Shown: positions 45,982-55,591, counted from the first letter of the stretch. The stretch is 64,000 nucleotides of DNA from JBGVSA01 sp047605765 (GCA_047605765.1 JASGFB010000002.1:11727-75726), one strand, 5' to 3'. The notes: generated by a model not told the origin, from the letters alone. Numbers and translations: made by a program.

Positions 45982-46965
45982 ATGAACAAGACAATCCGTA
46001 CGCTATGCAGCACCCTGGCCTCGCTGGGCCTGCTGATCGCCGCCGATTCGGCGGTCGCGCAGACTTATTTGCTCAATGTCAGCACGGCGCTGGTGGCCGA
46101 CGACCCCATGTACAAGGGCCTGCTCGAATTCAAGAAGAATGTCGAGGCTCGCAGCAAGGGGCGCATCAAGGTCAAGACCTTCCCGGCTTCGCAGCTTGGC
46201 TCCGATGAAGACATCATCGAACAGATCAAGGCGGGGGCTGGCATCGCGCTCATCACCGATGGCGCGCGCCTGGAGCCCTATGCTCGCGAGTTCGGCATCC
46301 TGACCGCGCCCTATCTGGTCGACAACTACGCCGCCATGCGTAAAGTCGTGGCCTCGCCGCTGTTCGAGTCTTGGGGCAAGACGCTGCATGACAAGGGCGG
46401 CTTCCAGGTATTTTCGTTCAACTGGTACCAGGGCGAACGCCACCTGGTAACCAACAAGCCGGTCAGCAAACCCACCGACCTGGCGGGCGTGCGCATGCGC
46501 ACCCCGGGGGCTCCGCTATGGCTGGAAAGCGTGCGCGCGCTTGGCGCCACCCCGACGCCAATGCCCTGGACCGAGTCGTATTCCGCCCTGCAACTGAAGG
46601 CCATCGACGCGGTCGAGGCGCAATTGCCGGCCATCTATGGCTCACGCCTGTACGAAGTCGCCAAGTACATCACCAAGACGCGCCATATCCAGCTCATGAC
46701 CGGGTTGGTCGGTTCGGCCAAGTGGTTCGACAAGCTGCCCGCCGACCTTCAGGTCATCGTACGCGAGGAGTCGCTCAATGCGGGCGATCATGCTTCGCAG
46801 CTCACGCTCGGCCAACTGGCGACGTACGAAAAGGACATGCAGGCCAAGGGTATGAAGATATCCAGCGTCGACGTCACGCCATTCGTAGCCGCCTCCAAGG
46901 CGGTCTATGACAAGTTTGGCTACGGCGATCTGCGCAAGCAGATCGATGCCGTCGTCGCGCACTGA
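45982..46965 (+). CDS. TRAP transporter substrate-binding protein (DctP family)
   Basis: A 327-residue periplasmic binding protein with a signal peptide (MNKTIRTLCS to AVAQ). The DctP-fold features include GRIKVKTFPASQLGSD, the carboxylate-binding arginine in GVRMRTPGAPLW, and AIDAVEAQLPA. GGAGGAG precedes the start. The context with uxaC suggests uronate rather than C4-dicarboxylate as the cargo. Confidence 0.92.
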   Translation: MNKTIRTLCSTLASLGLLIAADSAVAQTYLLNVSTALVADDPMYKGLLEFKKNVEARSKGRIKVKTFPASQLGSDEDIIEQIKAGAGIALITDGARLEPYAREFGILTAPYLVDNYAAMRKVVASPLFESWGKTLHDKGGFQVFSFNWYQGERHLVTNKPVSKPTDLAGVRMRTPGAPLWLESVRALGATPTPMPWTESYSALQLKAIDAVEAQLPAIYGSRLYEVAKYITKTRHIQLMTGLVGSAKWFDKLPADLQVIVREESLNAGDHASQLTLGQLATYEKDMQAKGMKISSVDVTPFVAASKAVYDKFGYGDLRKQIDAVVAH

Positions 46966-47023
46966 GCGTCAGACGATGCCCGCCGGGGCCGCAGTGCCCC
47001 GGCCGTTCCCCGAGTCATCCCTC

Positions 47024-47515
47024 ATGAAACACTTTCTGTACACGGTCGAAGAATCGCTGGCGATGCTGTGCTTTGCCGCGACCACGGCGTTGGTCCTCGT
47101 CGGCGCGGCGTCGCGAACCTTGGGCATGCCCATCGTCGAATCCGTCGATCTCGCCCAACTGGGTTTTGCGTGGACCTGTGCGTTGGGTGCGGACATCGCT
47201 CTCAAGCACAAGGCCCATGTGGTGATCGATGTGGTGGTCAAGCGCCTGCCGCTGCCCGTGCGGCGCGCACTGGGTGTGCTCTGGCACATCGTCATGCTGG
47301 GTTTTCTGGCCATGCTGGTGTGGTATGGCGCCGAACTCACGCTCCTCAATACGCAGCGCAAGCTGGGTGACGTCGGCATCAGCTATGCCTGGGTGACCGT
47401 GACGGTACCGGTGGCGGCTTCGCTCATGAGCCTCACCTTGCTGCATTCGCTTTGGCAGGTATGGCGCGGACACGCCGAGATCGCCGTGCAGGGCCGCGAT
47501 GGAGACGCACTATGA
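47024..47515 (+). CDS. TRAP transporter small permease (DctQ)
   Basis: A 163-residue four-helix membrane protein linking the binding protein to the large permease. The conserved block FAWTCALGADIALKHKAHVVID spans the family signature. Its stop codon overlaps the dctM-type start (ATGA). Confidence 0.92.
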   Translation: MKHFLYTVEESLAMLCFAATTALVLVGAASRTLGMPIVESVDLAQLGFAWTCALGADIALKHKAHVVIDVVVKRLPLPVRRALGVLWHIVMLGFLAMLVWYGAELTLLNTQRKLGDVGISYAWVTVTVPVAASLMSLTLLHSLWQVWRGHAEIAVQGRDGDAL

Positions 47516-48795
47516 GCGGCACGCTGACCTTATTGTTTCTGGCGCTGATGTTCCTTGGTATGCCTGTGGCATTTGCTATTGGCGTGGCCTTCATGGGCTT
47601 CTACTTGTTTGGCCCCATGCCGGCATCCATTGCCGTGCAGAAGATCGCCTCATCGACGCAATCCTTTCCGCTCCTGGCGGTTCCCTTGTTCGTGTTCGCC
47701 GGCCATCTCATGAATGAATCCGGCATCACCGAGAGGCTGGTCCGCCTGTCCACGATCATGACGGGCTGGATCCGCGGCGGGTTGGCGCACGTGGCCATCC
47801 TGCTGGCAGCCTTCATGGGGGGCGTGTCGGGTGCGGCGGTGGCCGATGCCGCCATGGAGGCGCGCGTGCTCGGCCCGTCCATGCTGGCGCGTGGCTATTC
47901 GAAGGGTTTCGCGGCTGGTGCCATCGCCGTCGGCTCTCTCATCACGGCCACCATCCCGCCGAGCATTGGGCTGATCCTGTACGGTTTTCTCGGCAATGTT
48001 TCCATCGGCCGGCTGTTCGTGGCCGGCATCGTGCCGGGCGTGCTGATGACCATGCTGCTGATGTCCACCGCGTACTTCATCGCGCGCCGGCGGGGCTATG
48101 TGGCTGAACTGGAGCGCCCACCCAGCATGAGGGAGGTCGTCGTCAAGATGTGGGATTGCAAGTGGGCCTTGCTGTTCCCGATCTTCCTTATCATCGGTAT
48201 CCGCTACGGCATCTTCACGCCATCCGAGGCGGGCGCCTTTGCCGTGGCCTATGCCATCGTGATCGGTATGTATGTCTATCGCGAACTCACGCTGGCCAAA
48301 TTGCTCGATTGCCTGCGCCAAGCCGTGCGCGACGTTGGCATGATCATGTTGATCATCATGCTGTCTTCGATGATCGGTTACGTCATCACGCTCGAATCCG
48401 TGCCGCAGACCGCCACCGAATTCCTGGTCGGGCTGACCAGCAACAGATATGCGCTGCTGTTCCTTATCATCGTCTTCATCATCGCGCTGGGTACCTTGCT
48501 GGAGAGTACGGTCATCACGCTGCTGCTGACGCCGATCCTGGTGCCGATCGTTTCGGCGGTCGGTATCGACCTGGTTCACTTCGGGTTGCTGATGATGACG
48601 TGCGTGACGCTTGGTTCGATGACGCCGCCGGTGGGGGTGGCGATGTTCACCGTATGCGGCATTCTCAAATGCCCAATGGACGAATACGCTCGTGAGGCGC
48701 TGCCCTTCATCGGCGCAGTGCTGGCGCTTGTGGTGATCATGGCCGTGTGGCCACAGATGCTCCTGTTCCTGCCCAATCTGGTGTTCGGCGCTTGA
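47512..48795 (+). CDS. TRAP transporter large permease (DctM)
   Basis: A 427-residue, about 12-helix sodium-coupled permease. Typical segments are FLALMFLGMPVAFAIG, GGVSGAAVADAAMEARVLGP and TPPVGVAMFTVCGI. It is translationally coupled to the small permease. Last gene of the operon. Confidence 0.94.
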   Translation: MSGTLTLLFLALMFLGMPVAFAIGVAFMGFYLFGPMPASIAVQKIASSTQSFPLLAVPLFVFAGHLMNESGITERLVRLSTIMTGWIRGGLAHVAILLAAFMGGVSGAAVADAAMEARVLGPSMLARGYSKGFAAGAIAVGSLITATIPPSIGLILYGFLGNVSIGRLFVAGIVPGVLMTMLLMSTAYFIARRRGYVAELERPPSMREVVVKMWDCKWALLFPIFLIIGIRYGIFTPSEAGAFAVAYAIVIGMYVYRELTLAKLLDCLRQAVRDVGMIMLIIMLSSMIGYVITLESVPQTATEFLVGLTSNRYALLFLIIVFIIALGTLLESTVITLLLTPILVPIVSAVGIDLVHFGLLMMTCVTLGSMTPPVGVAMFTVCGILKCPMDEYAREALPFIGAVLALVVIMAVWPQMLLFLPNLVFGA

Positions 48796-49206
48796 CGGCG
48801 ACCCGCTGGAATAACCCGGGTCCGCCACGGTGTGGGCCGTTCTCATGCAGGCACGCGGTGCCTCCATGAGTGGGCGCTTGGCCCAGTTGCCCGCGATGCG
48901 GGCGATCGCCACGGCGCGGTGGCCGGACGACGGAATAAAAATGCGTGCAATGTACGCCGTGCGCACATGCGGTACATGACCTGACAAGCCTGCCATGTGG
49001 GCGATACCGACCGGGCACGCGCCGGGCTGGTTCGCTTGCCATCACGCCTGAGCGTCATGGCGTTCCACCCATTCGTCATGAGTGGCCGCGTCTGTCGGGG
49101 GGCTCGGTGCGGGGCGGGAGGGCCCATCGATGTCCCCATCGACGGGCCCTTCGCTTGGCGGCCGGACCAGTTGCCGTTCAAACGCCTTACAGCCTTGCGG
49201 CTATCG
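48796..49206. other. Non-coding gap between TRAP operon and flagellin gene
   Basis: I see no convincing gene. A two-part hairpin at 48842-48870 (CTCATG-c-AGGCAC-GCG-GTGCCT-c-CATGAG) could end the TRAP transcript although it has no T tract. Open frames here on both strands lack ribosome binding sites and familiar composition. Confidence 0.6.
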
Positions 49207-50361
49207 TTAGCTCTGCAGCAGCTTCAAGACTTGCTGCGGCAGGGCATTTGCTTGCGCCAGCATCGCGGTGCCGGCTTGTTGGAGGATCTGCGAGCGCGAC
49301 AGGTTGGCGGTTTCCGACGCGAAGTCCGCGTCGGTGATGCGCCCCTTGGCGGCCGACAGGTTCTCGGTCGTCGTCTGCAAGTTGGCGACGGTCGAGGTAA
49401 AACGGTTCTGGATGGCACCCAGGTTGGCGCGTGCTTCGCTCACATCCTTCAGCGCGTTGTCGATCTGCGAGATCGTCATCTGCGCGTTGGTGAAGGAATC
49501 GACCGTCAGCGCCGCGATACCGGTGGTGGTGGTCGACGTGCCGGTGGTGGCGTTGTTGGGCCAGCCTGACACGGTAGCGTCGTTGGTGGTACCGGCGATG
49601 GCGATGGCACCATTCGAACTCAGCGTGATCTGGCCGGTGGTCTTGTCGTAGGACGCACCCACACCCGTCTGCGACGACACGCGGTTGATCGCTTCGGTCA
49701 TCTGCGCTGCGCGTTCCTGCGCATTCGATGCCGGGTCGACCTTGCCGATGTCGATGCCGTTGATCGTCACGCCGGCGGCGGGGATGGCCGTGCCATAACC
49801 GGTCAGCGTCGTGTTGGCGATGGTCGAGGTGTAACGCGTCAGCGAGCCACCCAGGGCGGCGGTCTGCGCGTTCATGATCGAACCGATGCCGATCGTTTCA
49901 CCGGCGTTGGCGCCGATCTGGAACTGCACGCCGGTAAAGGAACCATCGAGCAGCTTGTTGCCGTTGAAGCTGGTCTGTTCAGCCACGCGTTGGATTTCAG
50001 CTTGCAGCTGGGCGACTTCAGCCTGCAGGGCGTCGCGGTCGCTTTGCGTGTTGGTGCCGTTGGAAGCCTGCACCGCCAGTTCGCGGATACGTTGCAGATC
50101 GTTGCCGATCTCACCGAGCGCGCCTTCGGCCGTCTGGGCCAGCGACACACCGTCGTTGGCATTGCGGATGGCCTGCGTCAGGCCCCGCACTTGCGTGGTC
50201 ATGCGTTCGGAGATCGCCAGACCTGCGGCGTCATCCTTGGCACTGTTGATACGCAACCCCGACGAGAGGCGTTGCAGGGACGTTGACAACGAACTCTGCG
50301 ACGTCGTCAGGTTACGTTGGGCATTTAACGATGCCACATTCGTGTTGATGGTCATGGCCAT
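49207..50361 (-). CDS. fliC: Flagellin
   Basis: The filament protein, 384 residues. The conserved N-terminal D0/D1 region (MAMTINTNVASLNAQRNL, RLSSGLRINSAKDDAAGLAI) and C-terminal region (NRFTSTVANLQTTTENLSAA to QVLKLLQS) flank a shorter variable middle. I use the ATG at 50361, nine bases from GGAGG; a TTG two codons earlier is in frame. It stands alone, with a sigma-54-type promoter upstream. Confidence 0.96.
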   Translation of the reverse strand: MAMTINTNVASLNAQRNLTTSQSSLSTSLQRLSSGLRINSAKDDAAGLAISERMTTQVRGLTQAIRNANDGVSLAQTAEGALGEIGNDLQRIRELAVQASNGTNTQSDRDALQAEVAQLQAEIQRVAEQTSFNGNKLLDGSFTGVQFQIGANAGETIGIGSIMNAQTAALGGSLTRYTSTIANTTLTGYGTAIPAAGVTINGIDIGKVDPASNAQERAAQMTEAINRVSSQTGVGASYDKTTGQITLSSNGAIAIAGTTNDATVSGWPNNATTGTSTTTTGIAALTVDSFTNAQMTISQIDNALKDVSEARANLGAIQNRFTSTVANLQTTTENLSAAKGRITDADFASETANLSRSQILQQAGTAMLAQANALPQQVLKLLQS

Positions 50362-50473
50362 GGCCAATTTCCTCCGAGTAGTGCATTTGAACGGTCCGGC
50401 CGAACTTTCTGGAGGAAATCCCCAGAGCCGCCCCCGGCATACCCGCCGGAAGCGTTCAGCTCAGTCCCTCTAT

Positions 50474-50489
50474 TGCAAGGGGTGGGCCA
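50474..50489 (-). promoter_or_regulatory. Sigma-54 (RpoN) -24/-12 promoter of fliC
   Basis: On the minus strand TGGCCCACCCCTTGCA fits TGGCAC-N5-TTGCA, with GG and GC exactly ten bases apart. It lies about 113 bases upstream of the fliC ATG. I found no sigma-28-like sequence (TAAA-N15-GCCGATAA) in 50362-50560. Confidence 0.65.
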
Positions 50490-50694
50490 GTTTGTGCGCC
50501 AAACAGAAATAGCCTTGAAAAACAGTGCTTTTCGCGCGTTTGAGGGGGGCTTGCCGGCATGCCGTCGGGGTGGGCGGCAAATGCTGCCGCCCGGTGTGCG
50601 GCTTCTGCCGCCGTGTGCGGCAAGCCTTGCAGGCAGAACGGCCGCTTTGCCGGCCGTGGTTGGCCGAACGCGAAAAGGGCATGCCAGAAACGAC

Positions 50695-50728
50695 GATGCC
50701 CCGAGGGCTCACAGGCACTCGGGGCATC
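50695..50728 (-). terminator. Hairpin downstream of the Tyr/Arg-rich protein gene
   Basis: GATGCCCCGAG and CTCGGGGCATC form an 11-bp stem with a 12-base loop. On the minus strand it follows the gene ending at 50774 and runs into GTCGTTTC, a poor T tract. Confidence 0.55.
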
Positions 50729-50773
50729 GAAAGCGCCGCTGCGCGGGCGGTGGCCGCGCAGCGGAATGCGCGT

Positions 50774-51109
50774 TCAGCGCAGTGGAATCACGATGGGGGG
50801 CACGCTGACGCCGATGGTGATGGCCGGGCGGCCATAGACCGGCATCGGCGCCACATACACCGGCTCGCGGTAGATCACGCGCGGTTCGCGATACATCACG
50901 CGGGGCGGCGGCACTTCGCGATAGATCACCGTCCGTTCGACGACGCGCGGGCCACGGTCGTAGTAACGGTGGTCATAACGGTCATAACGTTCATAGCGCT
51001 CGTAACGATCGGGGCCGCGACGGCCGTGATCATGGGCGGAAGCCGCCAGCGGCAGCAGAGCAGACGCGCCGAGAATGGCCGCCGCGGCAGTCTTGATGAA
51101 GGTACGCAT
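50774..51109 (-). CDS. Secreted Tyr/Arg/Pro-rich small protein
   Basis: A 111-residue protein with a clear signal peptide (MRTFIKTAAAAILGASALLPLAASA). The mature part opens with HDHGRRGPDRYERYERYDRYD and continues with repeated YREP/YREV and VIYREP motifs, ending in a hydrophobic tail. No function is known to me; similar low-complexity periplasmic proteins are common in betaproteobacteria. Confidence 0.75.
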   Translation of the reverse strand: MRTFIKTAAAAILGASALLPLAASAHDHGRRGPDRYERYERYDRYDHRYYDRGPRVVERTVIYREVPPPRVMYREPRVIYREPVYVAPMPVYGRPAITIGVSVPPIVIPLR

Positions 51110-51235
51110 CTTGTTCTCCTTGCGTGGTGGCGGATGTGCCGAACCGACGCCTTGAACACTATGCGCACGCCATGCGACGGGCTGTAATCAATTGAAAGGA
51201 ATTGCAAAGCCCGTCGCAGGAATATGGAAGAAAAG

Positions 51236-52399
51236 TCAGTCCATTGTCGCCATTGCCCGACGCGCCAAGGCCCCCACCAGGGCGGCGAATACCGCCACCA
51301 CCAGCAGGCCCACGCCCAGTCCCCAGTGGTGGGCCAGGAAGCCGATCAACGGCGGACCGACCATGAAGCCGAGGTAGCCCGCACCCGACACGGCGGCGAT
51401 GCCGTTGGCGGCCGGTACGCCGGGCACCCGGGCGGCGGCCGAGAACAACACCGGCACGATGTTCGAAAAGCCCAGGCCGACCAGCGCGAAGCCCGCCAGC
51501 GCTGCCCACGGCTGGCTGATCGCCAGGGCCGCCAGCATGGCCAGCGCCGCCAGCCAGGCCGATAGTGTCAGGGTGCGTCGCGCGCCCAGGCGGGCACGCA
51601 CGAAATCGCCGCCGAAGCGGCCGGCCGCCATGGCGGCCGAGAAGGTGCCATAGGCCAGGGCGGCGATGGCGACCGGGCTGTCCAGCACGCGCACCATATA
51701 GAGCGTGCTCCAGTCATACATGGCGCCTTCGCCGATCAAGCCGAAGGCCGCCAGCATGCCGAGCAGAAGCAATAGCCCGCGTGGCAGCCGGAAGGGCGCG
51801 TCGGCGTGTTCCGGTGCATGCGTGTGTTCGGCCGGCAGCATATGGCCGGCGGCCAGCCAGATGGATGCGAAGCACATCACCCCGACCCCCGCCAGATGCC
51901 ACACCGGCGCGATGCCGGCAGCGGCCACGCTGCTGCCCAGCAGCGCGCCGGCCATGCCGCCGAGGCTGAAGAAACCGTGGAACGAAGACATGATGGGCCG
52001 CGCATAGGCGGTCTCCACCGCCACCGCTTCGGCATTCATCGCCACGTCGAAACTGCCGTTGGCCAGGCCGAACACGAACAGCACCGCCATGGCGGCGAAA
52101 TAGCTGGGCATGTGCAGCAACAGGGCCAACGACAGGCACAGGACCAGGCCGGCCGCCAGCACCACCGGCCGCGCACCGTGGCGCGCCACCCAATTGCCGA
52201 CGCGCGTGAGGGCGATCAGCGAACCGAGGCCGGCGGCCAGCATCAGCCACGACAGTTCGGCCTCGGTCAGGTCATATTGCTGGCGCACGGTCGGCACGTG
52301 TACGCCCCAACTGGCGAACAGCAGGCCGCCGACGAAGAAATGGACATTGGTCGCCACGCGCGAGGCGCGCGGTACCTGGGCAAGGGGAGGGGGCTGCAT
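51236..52399 (-). CDS. MFS transporter (YbjJ-like)
   Basis: A 387-residue major facilitator with 12 predicted helices. The family-specific features include FFVGGLLFASWGVHVPTVR at the first helix and FGLANGSFDVAMNAEAVAVE in the fourth-fifth helix region. I start at MQPPPLAQVP. The substrate is unknown. It lies about 100 bases downstream of ychJ on the same strand. Confidence 0.88.
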   Translation of the reverse strand: MQPPPLAQVPRASRVATNVHFFVGGLLFASWGVHVPTVRQQYDLTEAELSWLMLAAGLGSLIALTRVGNWVARHGARPVVLAAGLVLCLSLALLLHMPSYFAAMAVLFVFGLANGSFDVAMNAEAVAVETAYARPIMSSFHGFFSLGGMAGALLGSSVAAAGIAPVWHLAGVGVMCFASIWLAAGHMLPAEHTHAPEHADAPFRLPRGLLLLLGMLAAFGLIGEGAMYDWSTLYMVRVLDSPVAIAALAYGTFSAAMAAGRFGGDFVRARLGARRTLTLSAWLAALAMLAALAISQPWAALAGFALVGLGFSNIVPVLFSAAARVPGVPAANGIAAVSGAGYLGFMVGPPLIGFLAHHWGLGVGLLVVAVFAALVGALARRAMATMD

Positions 52400-52500
52400 G
52401 GTTGTTCTTGTGTGAGAACGCGCGACGGGCGTTGCGCGATAGTGCGATCGGAGCGCGCCGCCCTGCCGGATCGCCCGGCGGCGCGCTGCGGTGTGACGGA

Positions 52501-52890
52501 TCAATCGTCGGCAGGTTCCGCGATGTCGCCGTCAACGTAGTACCAGTGGCCGCCCTCGCGCACGAAGCGGCTTGTTTCATGCAGCCGGTGCGCGCGGCCG
52601 CCGATGCGATAGCGCGCCACGAATTCGACCACGGCGCGATCGCCGATGGGCGCCGGCGCGCGCACGATCTTCAGGCCCAGCCATTTGACGCCGTCGTCGA
52701 AATCCAGCGTGGGTGGCCGTGTGCTGGCATGCCAGCTCGATAGCAGATAAGGCGCCCGCTGCTGTGCGAGCGCCGTGTAGCGCGAGCGCATCAGCGCTTC
52801 GGCGCTGGCCGCCGGCGTGCCCTCATGAAGCGGGCCGCAACAGCGCGCATACGGACGGTTCGAACCGCAGGGGCAGGTCAGATCGGGCAT
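52501..52890 (-). CDS. ychJ: YchJ-family SEC-C domain protein
   Basis: A 129-residue UPF0225 protein. The N-terminal zinc-binding motif CPCGSNRPYARCCGPLH is complete for this shortened form; the rest (EALMRSRYTAL, VEFVARYRIGG) is the YchJ NTF2-like domain. Its role is unknown. The long E. coli form has a second C-terminal SEC-C motif that is absent here. Confidence 0.9.
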   Translation of the reverse strand: MPDLTCPCGSNRPYARCCGPLHEGTPAASAEALMRSRYTALAQQRAPYLLSSWHASTRPPTLDFDDGVKWLGLKIVRAPAPIGDRAVVEFVARYRIGGRAHRLHETSRFVREGGHWYYVDGDIAEPADD

Positions 52891-52948
52891 GGCGCGCGCC
52901 GCAAAAGGCCCAAAGTGTAGCGCGCGCCGCCCTGCCGCGACAGCGTGG

Positions 52949-53965
52949 CTACTTGGTGTACAGATCGGCGACCTGCTCCATCAGCGCGCTGTGATGCGCA
53001 TGCAGGCGGTCTTCCAGCGCATCCTTTTCGGGGTCGATGGTCGGCGCCTCGGCTTCGAACCAGGTGAACAGGGTCGCCAGGCCTTCGTGCAAGCCGATGC
53101 GCGGGGCGAATTCCGGGATGTCGCGCCGGATCTTGCTGTTGTCGAACAGGCCCGGGTACGACTTTTCGAACAGCAGGTGAGCGCACAGATTGGGCGCCGC
53201 CCGGTGCAGCACCTGTGCCGGCAGGTAGAACAGGCGCGGTTCCACGCCCAGCACGCGACCGGCCTCCAGGTACAGATCGCGCCATACCGTCGGCGTTTCG
53301 TTGGTGGCGTGGTAGTGCTGGCCGTAAGTGGCCGGGTTGCCCACCGCGCCAGCGAAAGCCACCGCCAGGTCCGGCGCGAAGGTGAAGCTCCATGGCGTGA
53401 GCCCGTCGCCGAACATCACCAGGGGCTTGCCCCGGCGCAGGCGGTCGATGACGCCGTAGTTCTGGCGCAGCACGCCAAAGCCCATGGCCCCCGGTCCGAA
53501 CGTGAGCGAAGGCCGGATGAGGGTGATCGGCAGACCCTGCTCGCGCATCAGCGCCTGCAGGTAGCGCTCGATCTGTGCCTTGTTGTACGAATACGGGAAC
53601 GACGGGTCATCGCACAGCACTTCGGCGTCCTCGCGGATCGGCACGGTGCGATAGGGGCGGGCATAGGCCGACGAACTCGAACACACGATGATCTGCGCCA
53701 CGCGGCCGCCAAAGGTGTCGACGGTAGAGCGCGCGTCTTCTTCGGTGAAGGCGATCATGTCGATCACCACATCGAAGTTCTCCGCCTGCATGCGCGTGCG
53801 GAAGCCCTCGCGATCGGCGCGATCGCCGACGATGACGCGCACCCCCGGCGGCGGCACGGTGCGCTGCCCGCGATTGAACAGCGTCACCTCGTGCTGCTTG
53901 GCCTGCAACAACGGAACGATGGCCCGGCTGATCTGCCCCGTGCCCCCCAGGATCAGGACTTTCAT
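52949..53965 (-). CDS. NAD-dependent epimerase/dehydratase-family protein
   Basis: A 338-residue extended SDR. The Rossmann motif is LILGGTGQISRAI, the catalytic region CSSSSAYARP, and YSYNKAQIE supplies YxxxK. GGGAG lies five bases before MKVLILGG. Proteins of this type act on nucleotide sugars, or as RNA-binding relatives; I cannot assign the substrate. It ends close to ychJ on the same strand. Confidence 0.85.
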   Translation of the reverse strand: MKVLILGGTGQISRAIVPLLQAKQHEVTLFNRGQRTVPPPGVRVIVGDRADREGFRTRMQAENFDVVIDMIAFTEEDARSTVDTFGGRVAQIIVCSSSSAYARPYRTVPIREDAEVLCDDPSFPYSYNKAQIERYLQALMREQGLPITLIRPSLTFGPGAMGFGVLRQNYGVIDRLRRGKPLVMFGDGLTPWSFTFAPDLAVAFAGAVGNPATYGQHYHATNETPTVWRDLYLEAGRVLGVEPRLFYLPAQVLHRAAPNLCAHLLFEKSYPGLFDNSKIRRDIPEFAPRIGLHEGLATLFTWFEAEAPTIDPEKDALEDRLHAHHSALMEQVADLYTK

Positions 53966-54103
53966 ATGTTCTCCCACGATGCCGCGCGCGCATGTCGCGC
54001 AGGCTGCATTGTGCCCGTGCGCCAGGCCGATGCGAATGCGGGGATCACCAGCTTGCCTCGGCGCCGCGCGCGTCTGCGAGAGAGCCCAATGGCTACCTGA
54101 TCG

Positions 54104-55537
54104 TCATGCGGCGGCGGCGACGATCTTGCCCAGGCGCCGTACCGCGTCGTCCACTTCGTTGGTGAACGGCATGCCACAACTGATGCGCAGGTAATGGTCG
54201 TAGCGGTCGGAGTTGGAGAACATCAGGCCGGGCGAGACACGGATGCCGGCCTTCAGTGCGGTCTGGAAAATGACCGTCGAGCTTTGTTCGATGGGCAACT
54301 GCAACCACAGCAGCATGCCGCCGGCCGGCACCGAAAAGCGCGTGCCGGCGGGAAAGTGCTCGGCGATGGCCTCGGCCATGCGGGCGCGGCGTTCCTTGAG
54401 CAGGCGCCGCAGCCGCATGAGGTGGCGGTCATAGGCCGCCGAGCCCATGAATTCGGCCACCGCCATCTGCGACAGCGCTTCGTTGGGCCGGCTCTGCGCG
54501 TACTTGAGCATCTTGATGCGCGCGCCCCAGCGGCCGCCGGCCACCCAGCCCAGGCGCATGCCCGGTGCCAGCGTCTTGTGCAGCGACGCGCAGTGGATGA
54601 CGTTGTCGTGGGTGTCCCAGGCCTTGAGCGCGCGCAGCGGCTCGTCGTCGTCGCTGAGGGCGCCGTAGGTGTCGTCTTCGATCAACGGCACGTTCTGCGC
54701 GTCGCACAGCGCCACCAGGTTCTGCTTGTCGGCGTCGGGCATGACGCTGCCGAGCGGGTTCTGGAAATTGGGCACGACCACCACGGCGCGGATGTTGGGC
54801 TGTGTCTGGAAGGCCAGTTCCAGCGCTTCGACCGACATACCGCGTTGCGGGCTGGTGGGGATTTCGATGCTGCGCAGGCCGAGCGTTTCCAGGATCTGCA
54901 GCAGGCCGTAGTAACAGGGCGATTCCACCGCCACTGTGTCGCCCGGTCGCGTCACTGCGCGCAGGGCCAGGTTCATGGCCTCGGTGCAGCCGTGCGTCAC
55001 CACCACATCTTCGGGCGACAGGCGAATGCCGCTGGCCAGGGCGCGGCGCGCCAGCGTGGCGCGGAAGCCGCGCTCGCCATGGGCCGGTGCCGGGCTCACC
55101 AACACGTCGGGCCTGCGCCGCAGGGCACGCGCGGCGGCATGCTTGAGGGCCTCGACCGGATAGGCGTCCGACGAGCCGAAGGCCACTGCCAGATTGGCTT
55201 TGACCGGGTAGCGCTCGCACTGGGCGATGAAATCCGATACCCGGTTATGGATGCCCACGTACTGCGCCGGATTGGGTGCGCTGGCCGGATCCGGCTCACT
55301 CACCGGTTCGATATGGGTGCGCCGGGGGCGCCGCACGAAGAATCCGGATCGCGGCCGCGCCTCCAGCCAGCCTGTGTCTTCCAGGTGGCGGCAGGCCTGC
55401 AGGGCGGTCGATACGCTGACCTTGTGCAGATGCGTCAGAGACCGTACCGAAGGCATGCGACTGCCGGGGGCCAGGGTGCCGGCTTCGATCGCGGATTGGT
55501 AATGCGTGGCCAGTTGCAGGTAGAGCGGGGCGTCCAT
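54104..55537 (-). CDS. MocR-type regulator (GntR helix-turn-helix plus aminotransferase-like domain)
   Basis: A 477-residue chimeric regulator: an N-terminal winged helix (SVRSLTHLHKVSVSTALQACRHL), a linker, and a fold-type I PLP domain from about residue 120 with the PLP lysine in CASLHKTLAPGMRLGW. Such proteins sense PLP or amino compounds. It diverges from the DUF2917 gene across a 352-bp region with two long direct repeats, which are probably its binding sites. Confidence 0.93.
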   Translation of the reverse strand: MDAPLYLQLATHYQSAIEAGTLAPGSRMPSVRSLTHLHKVSVSTALQACRHLEDTGWLEARPRSGFFVRRPRRTHIEPVSEPDPASAPNPAQYVGIHNRVSDFIAQCERYPVKANLAVAFGSSDAYPVEALKHAAARALRRRPDVLVSPAPAHGERGFRATLARRALASGIRLSPEDVVVTHGCTEAMNLALRAVTRPGDTVAVESPCYYGLLQILETLGLRSIEIPTSPQRGMSVEALELAFQTQPNIRAVVVVPNFQNPLGSVMPDADKQNLVALCDAQNVPLIEDDTYGALSDDDEPLRALKAWDTHDNVIHCASLHKTLAPGMRLGWVAGGRWGARIKMLKYAQSRPNEALSQMAVAEFMGSAAYDRHLMRLRRLLKERRARMAEAIAEHFPAGTRFSVPAGGMLLWLQLPIEQSSTVIFQTALKAGIRVSPGLMFSNSDRYDHYLRISCGMPFTNEVDDAVRRLGKIVAAAA

Positions 55538-55591
55538 GGGGCGATCATCGCGCGCCGCAAGCGGGCGATACAGACACAGTTACATCGAAAT

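Noticed and set aside
48843..49337. Open frames on both strands between the TRAP operon and fliC
   Set aside because: No ribosome binding sites, Arg/Pro-rich shadow-like composition, and overlap with the fliC 3' end.
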